A stretch of 64,000 nt of DNA from positions 5,766,001 to 5,830,000 of the forward strand of contig NZ_CP109132.1 of assembly GCF_035918015.1 (NCBI RefSeq), in the 5' to 3' direction. The stretch comes from Streptomyces sp. NBC_01754 (lineage in GTDB: Bacteria > Actinomycetota > Actinomycetes > Streptomycetales > Streptomycetaceae). Of this stretch, positions 43,967-51,738 are shown in pieces (the stretch's first letter is position 1; each line of letters opens with the position of its first letter). The notes under the pieces are model-generated. The model worked only from the letters and a program-made list of their open reading frames with translations, ran no database searches and had not been told where the DNA came from. The translations under genes were made by a program, and so were the position numbers.

Positions 43967-44920
43967 TCACCCGGCGGCCGGGACGGTTCCCAGGCACTCC
44001 TCCAGGAACATCAGGGCGCGCAGGTGGTAGACGGGGGCGGCCAGTCCGAGGCTGAGGTTGTGGCCCGCCCCGGGCAGCCGGTCCACGGCGGGCGGACGGG
44101 TCCGGGTGAAGCAGGCGGTGACGGCGGCCAGTTCGCCGGGGTCGAGCCGCCACCAACCCTCGTACTCCCCGAAGGTGAGCCGTACGGGACAGCGCACCTT
44201 GGCCGCGGCGTCCGGGAAGCGGGCGGGCCAGTGGACCGTCTCGGCCTCCTCGGCGGCCGGGACGGCACGGAGCAGGGCGCGGCTGGCGCGGAAGGTGCCG
44301 CCGGGATAGAGGCGCAGCGGACCCCAGTTGAGGGCGCCGGCGCCGCCGCCGAGGGTGTCGGGGAAGCGGGCCGCGGCCGGTGAGTAGTGACGGCCGCAGC
44401 CGTTGAGGTCGAGTCCGAGCAGCCGCTCGGCCGGGGCCTCGCCCCACGGTTCCCCCGCCAGGTGCAGGGCGGTCTTGCCACCGTCGGAGTGGCCGAGGAG
44501 GAAGAAGCCGGCTCCGACCGGGTGGGCCGCGGCATACTCGGCGAGGGCCAGGCGCAGCAGGCCGGCCTGGTCGGCCAGCGGCAGTCCGAGCGGGAACGAG
44601 GCGCGGGAGCGGCCGTAGCCGGGCCGTTCGACCGCGATGACGGTGTGGCCGAGGGACGTGGCGAGGGCGAGCAGGGAGCTGTGGGGGGCGACCGGTCCGG
44701 CGAAGTAACCGGGGGACATCGCCCGGCCGTGGACGGCGACGAGCACGGACCGGGGATCACCGGAGGCGGGGACCGCCCGCCAGGCTCCGAGCACCCCGCT
44801 GCCGAGCACGATCCGTTCCACCGCGCCGGCCGGTGCGCCGGTGCGGGTGGCACCGCTCGCACCGGTCACGGTGCCGGCGCCGGTCGCGGCTCCGAGGGGC
44901 TCCGCGGGGGCGGTGTTCAT
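43967..44920 (-). CDS. Alpha/beta hydrolase, last gene of the main operon
   Basis: The 317-residue protein has the hydrolase fold with HGRAMSPG oxyanion region, nucleophile Ser145 in LLGHSDGGKT, an acidic residue near LTFGEYEG and the catalytic His in LPGAGHNLSLG. The first 30 residues are low-complexity. It could release or cyclise the product from a carrier, or hydrolyse an ester. ATGA overlap with the TrpC-like gene shows it is the last cistron of the long operon. Substrate unknown. Confidence 0.82.
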   Translation of the reverse strand: MNTAPAEPLGAATGAGTVTGASGATRTGAPAGAVERIVLGSGVLGAWRAVPASGDPRSVLVAVHGRAMSPGYFAGPVAPHSSLLALATSLGHTVIAVERPGYGRSRASFPLGLPLADQAGLLRLALAEYAAAHPVGAGFFLLGHSDGGKTALHLAGEPWGEAPAERLLGLDLNGCGRHYSPAAARFPDTLGGGAGALNWGPLRLYPGGTFRASRALLRAVPAAEEAETVHWPARFPDAAAKVRCPVRLTFGEYEGWWRLDPGELAAVTACFTRTRPPAVDRLPGAGHNLSLGLAAPVYHLRALMFLEECLGTVPAAG

Positions 44921-45681
44921 GCGGGGGCTCCCTTCGGTGGGGTGACATGGTCGGCCGGAGGCCGGGAGCCGCCCGGCGCCGCGGTGTCGGCGCGGCGGGT
45001 GTCGAACTCGCGCAGCCATTCCGTCAGGCTGGGCGCGCGCAGCAGGGCCGTGCCGATGAGCAGACCGACGTAGCCCGCCGCGAGCAGTCCGGCGGCGGCC
45101 CCGGGACCGCTCACCGCGCTGGCGCTGACCGGGCAGCGGGTGCCCGAGGCCCGTACGGCGGGCAGCAGGGTCCGGCTGCGGTCCAGATCCCCGGTGTCCC
45201 GCTCCCGCCTGACGATGTCCTTGTTGTTGACGGCGATGACGCACGCGTGCGGGTCGGGCAGCCCCGCCGCCTGCTCGGCCCGGGTGATCTCCACGAACGG
45301 GGTGAGGCCGTGCTCGTGGCACTGCCGGGCGAGGGCGTGCAGCGACTCGCGCGGCAGCAGCGCCGCCGTCAGCAGGACCGCGGCGGCACCCGCCGAGGCC
45401 GCCGCGGTGATCTGGTCGCGGCGGGTGACGAAGTCCTTGAGCAGCACCGGGACACGGACCCGGGAGGTGACGTCCGTCAGCATGGCGGGCGAGCCGCCGA
45501 ACCACCGGCCGGTCACGACGGAGACGCACGGGGCGCCGGCCTGTTCGTAGGCCGCGGCCACCTTGCCCGGGGCACGGCCCCGCAGCAGGTCGCCGCCGTG
45601 GCCGTCGCGCGCCTTGACCTCCATGATCAGGGGGCGGTCGGCGCCGAGGAGCGCGGAGAGGAAGGGCGGATCCTGGGTCAT
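44917..45681 (-). CDS. Divergent indole-3-glycerol-phosphate synthase homologue (TrpC-like)
   Basis: A 254-residue TIM-barrel TrpC homologue. Canonical IGPS decarboxylates and cyclises CdRP to indole-glycerol phosphate. Preserved equivalents: Glu21 and Lys23 (IMEVKARD), Lys82 (VLLKDF), Glu131 (FVEITRAEQ), Asn152-Asn153 (AVNNKDI) and Ser188. Not preserved: the PSKG loop is GHGG (27-30), the catalytic Glu of SESG is Ala187 (VSASAV), and the N-terminal helix is about 30-40 residues short. The substrate may thus differ from that of housekeeping TrpC. It overlaps the TrpF-like gene (ATGA). Confidence 0.85.
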   Translation of the reverse strand: MTQDPPFLSALLGADRPLIMEVKARDGHGGDLLRGRAPGKVAAAYEQAGAPCVSVVTGRWFGGSPAMLTDVTSRVRVPVLLKDFVTRRDQITAAASAGAAAVLLTAALLPRESLHALARQCHEHGLTPFVEITRAEQAAGLPDPHACVIAVNNKDIVRRERDTGDLDRSRTLLPAVRASGTRCPVSASAVSGPGAAAGLLAAGYVGLLIGTALLRAPSLTEWLREFDTRRADTAAPGGSRPPADHVTPPKGAPA

Positions 45682-46403
45682 GCCGGGTTCCTTCGCCGGG
45701 TGGTGGGTGCGGGAGCGGCGGCGGTGCCGGTCTGCCAGGCGCGGTCCAGGGCGGCGGTCCGGTGGGCGTCCAGCAGCCCGTCGTCGCCGCGGGCGGCGCC
45801 GTCCACGTCCACGCCCCGGAAGCCGGGGTGCGCCCGGAGGACGGGACCGCGGGCCGCGTCCGCCCCGGTGAGGCCACCGGCGAGCAGGAAGGGCAGGCCG
45901 AGGACGGGCAGCAGCGGGTCCAGGGCCTCGGGAGGCAGACGTCGGCCGGTGCTGCCCACCGCGCCGTCCGGGGTCGCGGCGTCCACCAGGAACAGGTCGG
46001 TGCCGGCCCGCGCGTAGGCCCCGAGGAAGGGGCGTTCGGCGCACCTCCCGTCGAGGACGTGCACGGCCTTGACGAGGACCGCGTCCGGCAGGGCGGCGCG
46101 CAGGGCGGCGACCGCCCCCGGCGGCTGGTAGGCGTGGAGCTGGATCCAGCGGACGCGGGCGGCCGTGGCCACCCGTGCGAGCCGGCCGGCGTCGTGCAGG
46201 AAGGTGACGAGGACGGGTTCGGCCCGGCGTCCGGCGCGGACCGCGTCTGCCAGGGCGGGTACGGCGGCCTCCGACAGGTCGTGGGCGCCGCCCTCGACGC
46301 CGTACCAGAGGCCGACCAGGTCCGAGCGCGCGGCGACGGCGACGGCCTCCTCGGGGCGGGTCGCCCCGCACACCTTCAGCAGCGGCCTGTGCGGAGCGCT
46401 CAT
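45678..46403 (-). CDS. Divergent phosphoribosylanthranilate isomerase homologue (TrpF-like)
   Basis: A 241-residue TIM-barrel protein. TrpF performs the Amadori rearrangement of phosphoribosyl-anthranilate. The general base Cys12 (LKVCGATRPEEA) and general acid Asp140 (FLVDAATPDG) are present, as is LLAGGLTGAD. The usual GVDVSSGVE phosphate-end motif is GVDVDGAARG (196-205). Streptomycetes normally lack TrpF and use the bifunctional PriA, so a separate TrpF is notable. The last 25 residues are low-complexity. Translation is coupled to the gene upstream. Confidence 0.85.
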   Translation of the reverse strand: MSAPHRPLLKVCGATRPEEAVAVAARSDLVGLWYGVEGGAHDLSEAAVPALADAVRAGRRAEPVLVTFLHDAGRLARVATAARVRWIQLHAYQPPGAVAALRAALPDAVLVKAVHVLDGRCAERPFLGAYARAGTDLFLVDAATPDGAVGSTGRRLPPEALDPLLPVLGLPFLLAGGLTGADAARGPVLRAHPGFRGVDVDGAARGDDGLLDAHRTAALDRAWQTGTAAAPAPTTRRRNPA

Positions 46404-47545
46404 CCGCCGAGTCCCAGGGTCGAGGCGATCCGGTTGTACTGGATGTCGTTCGTGCCGGAGTAGAGGGTGCCGGCGACGGCGGCGCGCAGGTCCTTCTCCA
46501 AGCCGGTCTCGGAGAGGTAGCCCCCGCCGCCGAAGACGCGGACCGCCGAGAGGCTGGTGGACAGGGCGGCCTCGCTGGCGAGGATCTTGGTGATGGCGAG
46601 GTCGGCGGTGACGTCCTCCCCCGCCATGAGCCGCTCGGCGGTGTCGTAGAGCCACTTCGCGGCGGTCTCGGTGCGGATCTTCATGTCGACGACGCGGTGC
46701 GAGACCGCCTGGTAGTCGCCGATGGGCCGGCCGAAGGCGCGGCGTTCGCGCGCGTGGGCGACGGCGCGCCCCAGCCGGTGGCGCATCTCGCCGAGGCCGA
46801 CGGTGAAACCGAAGAGGATCTCCCGTTTCATCACATGGTCCAGGACGAGGAGTCCGCCGCCGGTCCGGCCGAGGACCCGGTCGGCCGGTACCCGGCAGCC
46901 GTCGAGGTGCAGGGTGGACAACGGCGCGGAGCGCAGCCCCATCTTGTCGGCCGGTCCGCCCACGTGCAGGCCGGGCGTGCCCCGTTCGACGAGGAAGGCG
47001 GTGGTGCCGAGCGGGCCGCCGTCGGGGTGGGTGCGGGCGTAGACGACGAATACGTCGGCGACCGGGCCGTTGCTGACGAACGCCTTCCCGCCGGTCAGCA
47101 CGTAGTCCCCTCCGTCCCGCTCGGCCCGGGTGCGCATCGCCATCGCGTCCGAGCCGCTGTCGGGTTCGGTGATGGCGTGGGCGCCGATCAGGTCCCCCGA
47201 ACAGACGCCCGGCAGGAACCGTTCCCGCTGGGCGTCCGTCCCGAAGGCGTCGAGCGGCACCCCGGTGCTGGCCATCGAGGTGGTGACGGAGAAGCTGAGA
47301 CCGCTCTCCCGGCAGGTCTCGCCGAGGGTCTCCAGGACGTGCAGGGTGGTGAGCAGGTCCTGGCCGGCGCCACCCCACCGCTCAGGGAAGGGCAGTCCCA
47401 GTACTCCGCTTCCGCTCACCAGCCGCCAGCGGTCGGGGTCGAAGGCGGACCGTGCGTCCGCCTCGACGTGTCCTTCGCTCAGGGCCTTGCCCCACTGGGC
47501 CATGCCTGCGCACAGCTCCTGCTGATCTGCGTTGCGGTACCTCAC
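46400..47545 (-). CDS. Acyl-CoA dehydrogenase-fold flavoenzyme, PltE/RedW-like
   Basis: A 381-residue flavin dehydrogenase. The FAD-contact sequence AITEPDSGSDAMAM and RRAFGRPIGDYQAVSHRVVD match the family. The C-terminal motif is YSGTND (362-367) where ordinary acyl-CoA dehydrogenases have YEGT; as I recall PltE, which oxidises prolyl-carrier to pyrrolyl-carrier, also has SGT here. Its operon contains an AMP-ligase and a lone carrier protein, the usual partners of PltE/RedW. I infer oxidation of an aminoacyl- or acyl-carrier substrate, proline being the leading idea. Confidence 0.82.
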   Translation of the reverse strand: MRYRNADQQELCAGMAQWGKALSEGHVEADARSAFDPDRWRLVSGSGVLGLPFPERWGGAGQDLLTTLHVLETLGETCRESGLSFSVTTSMASTGVPLDAFGTDAQRERFLPGVCSGDLIGAHAITEPDSGSDAMAMRTRAERDGGDYVLTGGKAFVSNGPVADVFVVYARTHPDGGPLGTTAFLVERGTPGLHVGGPADKMGLRSAPLSTLHLDGCRVPADRVLGRTGGGLLVLDHVMKREILFGFTVGLGEMRHRLGRAVAHARERRAFGRPIGDYQAVSHRVVDMKIRTETAAKWLYDTAERLMAGEDVTADLAITKILASEAALSTSLSAVRVFGGGGYLSETGLEKDLRAAVAGTLYSGTNDIQYNRIASTLGLGG

Positions 47546-47616
47546 TGCGAAAGCCTTCCGTACGGGCCGTGCGCCGGCTGTGGTCGGTTGCGGACGGACG
47601 GGAAACGGGCCGGCGG

Positions 47617-47991
47617 TCAGTAGGCCGACGAGGTGCCCTCGTCGAGGTTGTGGACCTCGTCGCCCAGGAGCGCGGGGGCGAAGACGCAGACCAGCCGGAG
47701 GTCCACGTGGGGTGAGGCGACCAGGTAGTGCGGGTCGTTGTTGTTCAGCGAGTACAGGACGCCCGGCGTCAGCGGGTGGCTGGTGCCGTCCAGCTCGACC
47801 ACCTCGCCCGAGCCCTCGATGCAGTAGCAGGTCTCCAGGTGGTTGCGGTACTGCAGCCGGGACTTGGTCCCGGCCCGGACGGTGGTGTCGGTGATGCTGT
47901 AGCCCAGGCCGTCGGCGTCCAGGAGGAAGCGGCGGCTGAGTCCGTTGCCCCAGTCGACGGTCTTGACGCTCTCGAGCTTGCGGATGATCAC
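47617..47991 (-). CDS. Ectoine-synthase-type cupin (EctC-like), without ectAB
   Basis: A 124-residue cupin closely resembling EctC, which closes a tetrahydropyrimidine ring by water loss. EctC iron ligands are present: Glu53 (NHLETCYCIEG), Tyr80 (GVLYSL) and His88 (DPHYL). Trp14, the TDTT segment (34-37), and Glu112 (GDEVHN) are also kept. No ectA, ectB or ectD is near. It therefore probably catalyses a related cyclisation/dehydration on a pathway intermediate. It starts at GTG, between TrpA-like and dehydrogenase genes with short gaps on both sides. Confidence 0.85.
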   Translation of the reverse strand: MIIRKLESVKTVDWGNGLSRRFLLDADGLGYSITDTTVRAGTKSRLQYRNHLETCYCIEGSGEVVELDGTSHPLTPGVLYSLNNNDPHYLVASPHVDLRLVCVFAPALLGDEVHNLDEGTSSAY

Positions 47992-48015
47992 GGGTGTCCT
48001 CCTTCGGACAGGGAG

Positions 48016-48849
48016 TTACCTCGGGGTTGTGGCGGGCCGGCCGAGAGCGGCGGTGAAGGCGCGGTAGGCGTCGACCGGGTCCGTCCCGGTCGTGCCGGCC
48101 CGCTCCACCACATCCACTCCGGCGGTGCCGACGATCGCCGCGTCCGCGCCGCTCAGTGCGACGGAGGCGAGATCACCGGCGGTCGATACCCCGAAGCCGA
48201 CGGCTATCGGGGACCCTGTGCGGTCGCGCAGGGAGCCGACGAACGGGGCCAGGGCCGCATGGCCGGCGGCGGGTCTGCCACCGCTGCGTCCGTAGCGGGC
48301 GACCAGGTAGAGGTATCCGGTGGCGTGCGCCGCGGCCTCGACCACCGTGGCCGGGGGGCTCGCCGGATAGCAGGTGGTGACCTCGGGCAGGCCGGCCGCG
48401 CGCAGTGCCTCGTGGTGGGCGGGGCGCAGCCGGGGCGGCAGTCCGTGGGCGAGCAGGGCGTCGGCGCCGCTGTCCGCCACGGCCCGCGCGTAGTCGGCGG
48501 GCGGTACGGTGCGCAGGCTGTGGCTCCAGTCGGCGAGCACGGCGATGCGCAGCCGCTTCAGGGAGGGCCGTACGGTCGCGACGAGGGCGAGGGTCTCGGT
48601 CAGGCCCACGCCCCGGGCGAGCGCCCTGTCGGCCGAGCGCCGTACGACGGGTCCGTCGGTGGGTGAGTCGGGGAAGGGGACGGCCAGTTCGAGGCAGTCC
48701 ACGCCCGACTCGTCCAGCATGGCGACGAGGTCCTGGAGCACGGGCAGCGGCGGGTCGCCGGCGTGCAGGAAGACGGCCAGGCCCAGTTCGGCGCGGGCGC
48801 GGGCCTCCTCGAAGAAGCCGCCCAGGGTGGACTCAGGCAACGCGGGCAC
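48016..48849 (-). CDS. Stand-alone tryptophan synthase alpha homologue (TrpA-like)
   Basis: A 277-residue TIM-barrel protein. TrpA cleaves indole-glycerol phosphate to indole and glyceraldehyde-3-phosphate. The acid/base pair is retained at Glu54 (CLELAVPFPD) and Asp65 (SPTDGP), at the same 11-residue spacing as E. coli E49/D60. GYLYLVARYG and VGFGVST, then AAIVGTAGV form the phosphate site. No TrpB is encoded nearby, so it may act alone, as maize BX1/IGL do, or on another substrate. It overlaps the TrpD-like gene by 17 bp. Confidence 0.87.
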   Translation of the reverse strand: MPALPESTLGGFFEEARARAELGLAVFLHAGDPPLPVLQDLVAMLDESGVDCLELAVPFPDSPTDGPVVRRSADRALARGVGLTETLALVATVRPSLKRLRIAVLADWSHSLRTVPPADYARAVADSGADALLAHGLPPRLRPAHHEALRAAGLPEVTTCYPASPPATVVEAAAHATGYLYLVARYGRSGGRPAAGHAALAPFVGSLRDRTGSPIAVGFGVSTAGDLASVALSGADAAIVGTAGVDVVERAGTTGTDPVDAYRAFTAALGRPATTPR

Positions 48850-49864
48850 CTCCTCGGGTGCGGGCCGCGACGAGCCGTTCCAGCAGCCCGAGCGCGGCTC
48901 CGTCGTCGAGCGCGGCGCCCGCCCGGCCGACGGCCGTGGCCCAGTCCGCCTGGTGGCCGGAGGCGACGGCGAGCGCGGCCGCGTTGAGCTGAAGGGTGGC
49001 GCGCAGCGGGGCGCCCGCCCGGCCGGTCAGGACGGCGCGGAAGTGGCCGGCCGCCTCGTCGCGGGAGACGGGGGCGAGGTCGTCGAGGGTGCCCTCGGCG
49101 GGGACCAGCGCGCCCGCCGGGAGCGGGTGGGTGGTGCCGTCCGGGAGGTGGACCGTGTTCTCGCAGACGCTGAGGAGTTCGTCGGCGCCCGCAGGGTTGG
49201 TGGTGAGCCAGGTCAGGGGTGCGCCGGGCCGGGTGGCCAGGGCGCGGAGCCGCGGCGGGGGCTCGGTCGCGGAGACCCCGGTGACCTGGGCGGCCACGGG
49301 GACGGCGGCCAGGAAGGGGCCGAGGGTGTTGAGGAAGCGGCCGAACACCTTCATCGGAGTGGGGACCGCGAGGCGTGCGAGCCGGGTCAGCTGGGCGGGG
49401 TAGACGAACGGGCCGGTGAAGGCGATGCCGTGCGCGGCCAGGTGGTCGGCGGTGTGGTCGAGTGAGGAGGTGAGCGGGACGCCGAGGCGGTCCAGGAGGT
49501 CGACCGAGCCGGTCCGCGCGGTGTGGGCGCGTGAACCGGACTTGACGACCCGTACGCCGGTGGCGGCGGCCAGCAAGGCGGAGGCCGTGGAGAGGTTGAC
49601 GGTCGGGGGGCCGCCACCGGTCCCCACCACGTTGACGGTGCGGGGCCAGGGCGCGGACGGCGGGGCCGGGCGGCGCCGGTCCAGGGAGTCCCGGAGCGCG
49701 CGCAGGCTCGGGCCGTCGGGGAGCGCCGCGGTGAGCGAGGCGAGCAGGGCGAGGACGTCGGCACGGTCCAGCGCTCCGTCGGCCAGTGCCTGCCACAGCG
49801 CGTCCCAGTGGTCGGCGTCGGCCGGGGCGCGCCGGTCGACGAGCGGGACGAGGGCGGGGTGCAC
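48833..49864 (-). CDS. Divergent anthranilate phosphoribosyltransferase homologue (TrpD-like)
   Basis: A 343-residue protein with the TrpD fold. The PRPP-binding GTGGD is GTGGG (81-85), NLST (90-93) is kept, and the Mg-binding DE pair is kept in GADELL. The KHGNR motif is KSGSR (108-112), so the His and Asn that line the anthranilate tunnel are replaced, and the HPAMRxVxPVRxxLG segment, which supplies the carboxylate-binding Arg, is largely rewritten (VPTPMKVFGRFLNTLGPF). It thus probably still uses PRPP but may accept another amine. GTG start, 3 bp after the carrier-protein stop. Confidence 0.82.
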   Translation of the reverse strand: MHPALVPLVDRRAPADADHWDALWQALADGALDRADVLALLASLTAALPDGPSLRALRDSLDRRRPAPPSAPWPRTVNVVGTGGGPPTVNLSTASALLAAATGVRVVKSGSRAHTARTGSVDLLDRLGVPLTSSLDHTADHLAAHGIAFTGPFVYPAQLTRLARLAVPTPMKVFGRFLNTLGPFLAAVPVAAQVTGVSATEPPPRLRALATRPGAPLTWLTTNPAGADELLSVCENTVHLPDGTTHPLPAGALVPAEGTLDDLAPVSRDEAAGHFRAVLTGRAGAPLRATLQLNAAALAVASGHQADWATAVGRAGAALDDGAALGLLERLVAARTRGGARVA

Positions 49865-49867
49865 GGC

Positions 49868-50131
49868 TCAGCCGCCCGTGACGGAGGCGCCCTTGGAGCG
49901 GGCGACGTAGGCGTCGATGGCCCGGACGCTGCGGAAGTTGTCCGGGTCGAGGTCGGTGTCGCCCACGGCGAGCCCGAAGTGGTGCTCCACCCAGGCGATC
50001 AGCTTCAGGACACCGAGGCTGTCGATGACACCGTCCGCCAGCAGGTCCTGGTCGGGCGGCAGTTGCGCGGGGGTGAGGTCGGGCAGGAACTCCGTGACGA
50101 TGTACTCGCTGATCCGGTCGGCGTTGTTCAC
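49868..50131 (-). CDS. Stand-alone acyl/peptidyl carrier protein
   Basis: An 87-residue carrier protein with the phosphopantetheine Ser38 in GVIDSLGVLKLI. The hydrophobic second helix (LIAWVEHHFGLAV) and NFRSVRAIDAYV resemble free prolyl/D-alanyl-type carriers such as RedO. The AMP-ligase gene is immediately upstream, separated by about 100 bp, and the PltE-like dehydrogenase is 2.3 kb further down the same operon. Likely holds the ligase substrate as a thioester. Confidence 0.88.
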   Translation of the reverse strand: MNNADRISEYIVTEFLPDLTPAQLPPDQDLLADGVIDSLGVLKLIAWVEHHFGLAVGDTDLDPDNFRSVRAIDAYVARSKGASVTGG

Positions 50132-50229
50132 GAGGTGCTCCTTGGCGGGATGGTCGTACGGACGGGACTGCTGAACGGGGGTGACGGTCGTCGGGAAGAG
50201 CGGGAAGAGCGGGAAGGGCCGGACGTTCG

Positions 50230-51738
50230 TCAGGAGCCCGTGGCGGCCGGTGCCGGGGGTGTCGCGGGGCGGAGCCCTGCCAGGGCCCGGCGGTCCACCT
50301 TTCCGGTGCCGGTACGGGGCAGGGGCTCGCGTACGGGGACGAGGGCGGCCGGCACCGAACCGCGCGGCAGCCGGGCGGTGCAGTGGCGTTTGAGGTCGAG
50401 GCTGGTCGCGGTGGAACCGTCCGCCAGCCGGGCCACGGCGAGCAGGTGGCGGCCCTCGACGGGGTCGGGCAGGACGGTCACGCCCGCTTCGGTGACGTCG
50501 GGGTGGTCCAGGAGCACCTGCTCGACCTCGGCGGTGTTGACGGCGACGCCCCGGACCTTGACCTGGTGGTCGAGGCGTCCGACGAGCCGCAGGGCACCGT
50601 CGGCGCCGGCCTCGGCCAGGTCACCGGTGCGGAACCAGCGGGTGCCGCCGCCGGTGCCGTCTGCCCGGTCGGTGACGAACTTCTCCGCCGTGCGCAGCGG
50701 ATCGGGGTAGCCGGTGCTCTGGAAGGGCGTGGTGACCTCCAGTTCACCGCGGCCGGCGCCGGTGACGAGGCGGCCCCGGGCGTCCCGCAGCCGGACGCGC
50801 ACGCCGGGGAGCGGGCGGCCCAGCGGCACCGTGGCGGGCAACGGCCGGTCCCGGTCGACCTCGTGGCGGAAGCTGTCGTTGGTCTCGGTGCAGCCGTAGA
50901 TGTTGTGCAGCCGCGCGCCCGGAGCGAGGGCCGCGAGGCCGGCCAGGGTCTGTTCGGGCATCACGTCACCGGTGAAGACGGCGTGGCGTACGCAGTCCAG
51001 CGTGCCGCCCTCCCCGGTCCGCGCGGCGGCGGACACCAGGGTGTAGAAGAGCGGCACCGCCTGGACCACTTCGACGCGGTGGGCGCGCAGCAGGGCGAGC
51101 AGCCGGTGGCCGGCCGCGGCGGCGGCCGGGTCGACGAGGACGACCTGGCCGCCGTGGGCGAGGGTGGTCCAGACGTCGAGCAGGCACAGGTCGAAGTTGA
51201 GCGGGGCGTAGTTGAGGACGGGGGTGCCCTCGGTGATGCCGAAGGTGTCGGCGGCCCAGCGGGTGAACGCGTCGACACCCCGGTGGGGCAGGGGCACGGC
51301 CTTGGGCGTTCCGGTGGAGCCGGAGGTGGTCAGGACGAAGCCGGTGCCCGGCGGGACGGCTTCCTGGCGTACGTCGCCTTCCGGTCCCGGGGCCAGGGTC
51401 CTGACGTCCTCCCCGGCCACCGCGTACCGGCACCCCGACTCGGCGGTCACGGCGGCGAGGTGGCCGGGCGGCAGCGTGGGGGAGGGGAGCAGGACGGGAC
51501 GGCCGGTGACGAGACAGGCGAGGACGGTGGCCACCGTCCGGGGCGCCTTGGGGTCGAGGACCGCGAGCGTGGCGCCGGCGGGGACGCGCTCGGCGAGGCG
51601 GGCCTGGACGGCGGAGGTCTCGCCGGCCAGTTCGCGGTAGGTGGTGGCGGTGCCGTTCCACCACAGCGCGGGGGCGTCGGGGGTCTTCTCGGCCCAGCGC
51701 ATGACGGCTTCGGCCAGCTCTCCGTACGGCTCGGTCAT
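50230..51738 (-). CDS. AMP-forming acyl/aminoacyl ligase (stand-alone adenylation domain)
   Basis: A 502-residue adenylation enzyme with A3 TTSGSTGTPKAVPL, the A4 NFDLCLLDVWTTL, A5 NIYGCTETND, A7 TGDLAEAG, A8 GRLDHQVKVRG and A10 GTGKVDRRAL. The LNFDL...DVW region resembles prolyl/D-Ala-type ligases (RedM, PltF, DltA) more than fatty acyl ligases. It probably loads its substrate on the neighbouring carrier protein. Substrate cannot be read from the sequence with certainty. Its ATG overlaps the MaoC-like stop. Confidence 0.87.
   Translation of the reverse strand: MTEPYGELAEAVMRWAEKTPDAPALWWNGTATTYRELAGETSAVQARLAERVPAGATLAVLDPKAPRTVATVLACLVTGRPVLLPSPTLPPGHLAAVTAESGCRYAVAGEDVRTLAPGPEGDVRQEAVPPGTGFVLTTSGSTGTPKAVPLPHRGVDAFTRWAADTFGITEGTPVLNYAPLNFDLCLLDVWTTLAHGGQVVLVDPAAAAAGHRLLALLRAHRVEVVQAVPLFYTLVSAAARTGEGGTLDCVRHAVFTGDVMPEQTLAGLAALAPGARLHNIYGCTETNDSFRHEVDRDRPLPATVPLGRPLPGVRVRLRDARGRLVTGAGRGELEVTTPFQSTGYPDPLRTAEKFVTDRADGTGGGTRWFRTGDLAEAGADGALRLVGRLDHQVKVRGVAVNTAEVEQVLLDHPDVTEAGVTVLPDPVEGRHLLAVARLADGSTATSLDLKRHCTARLPRGSVPAALVPVREPLPRTGTGKVDRRALAGLRPATPPAPAATGS

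Noticed and set aside
47617..47991. An ectoine biosynthesis locus
   Set aside because: ectA, ectB, ectD and ask_ect are absent from the surroundings.
44917..49864. A housekeeping tryptophan operon
   Set aside because: trpE, trpG and trpB are missing, gene order is unusual, and active-site loops of TrpD and TrpC are altered.
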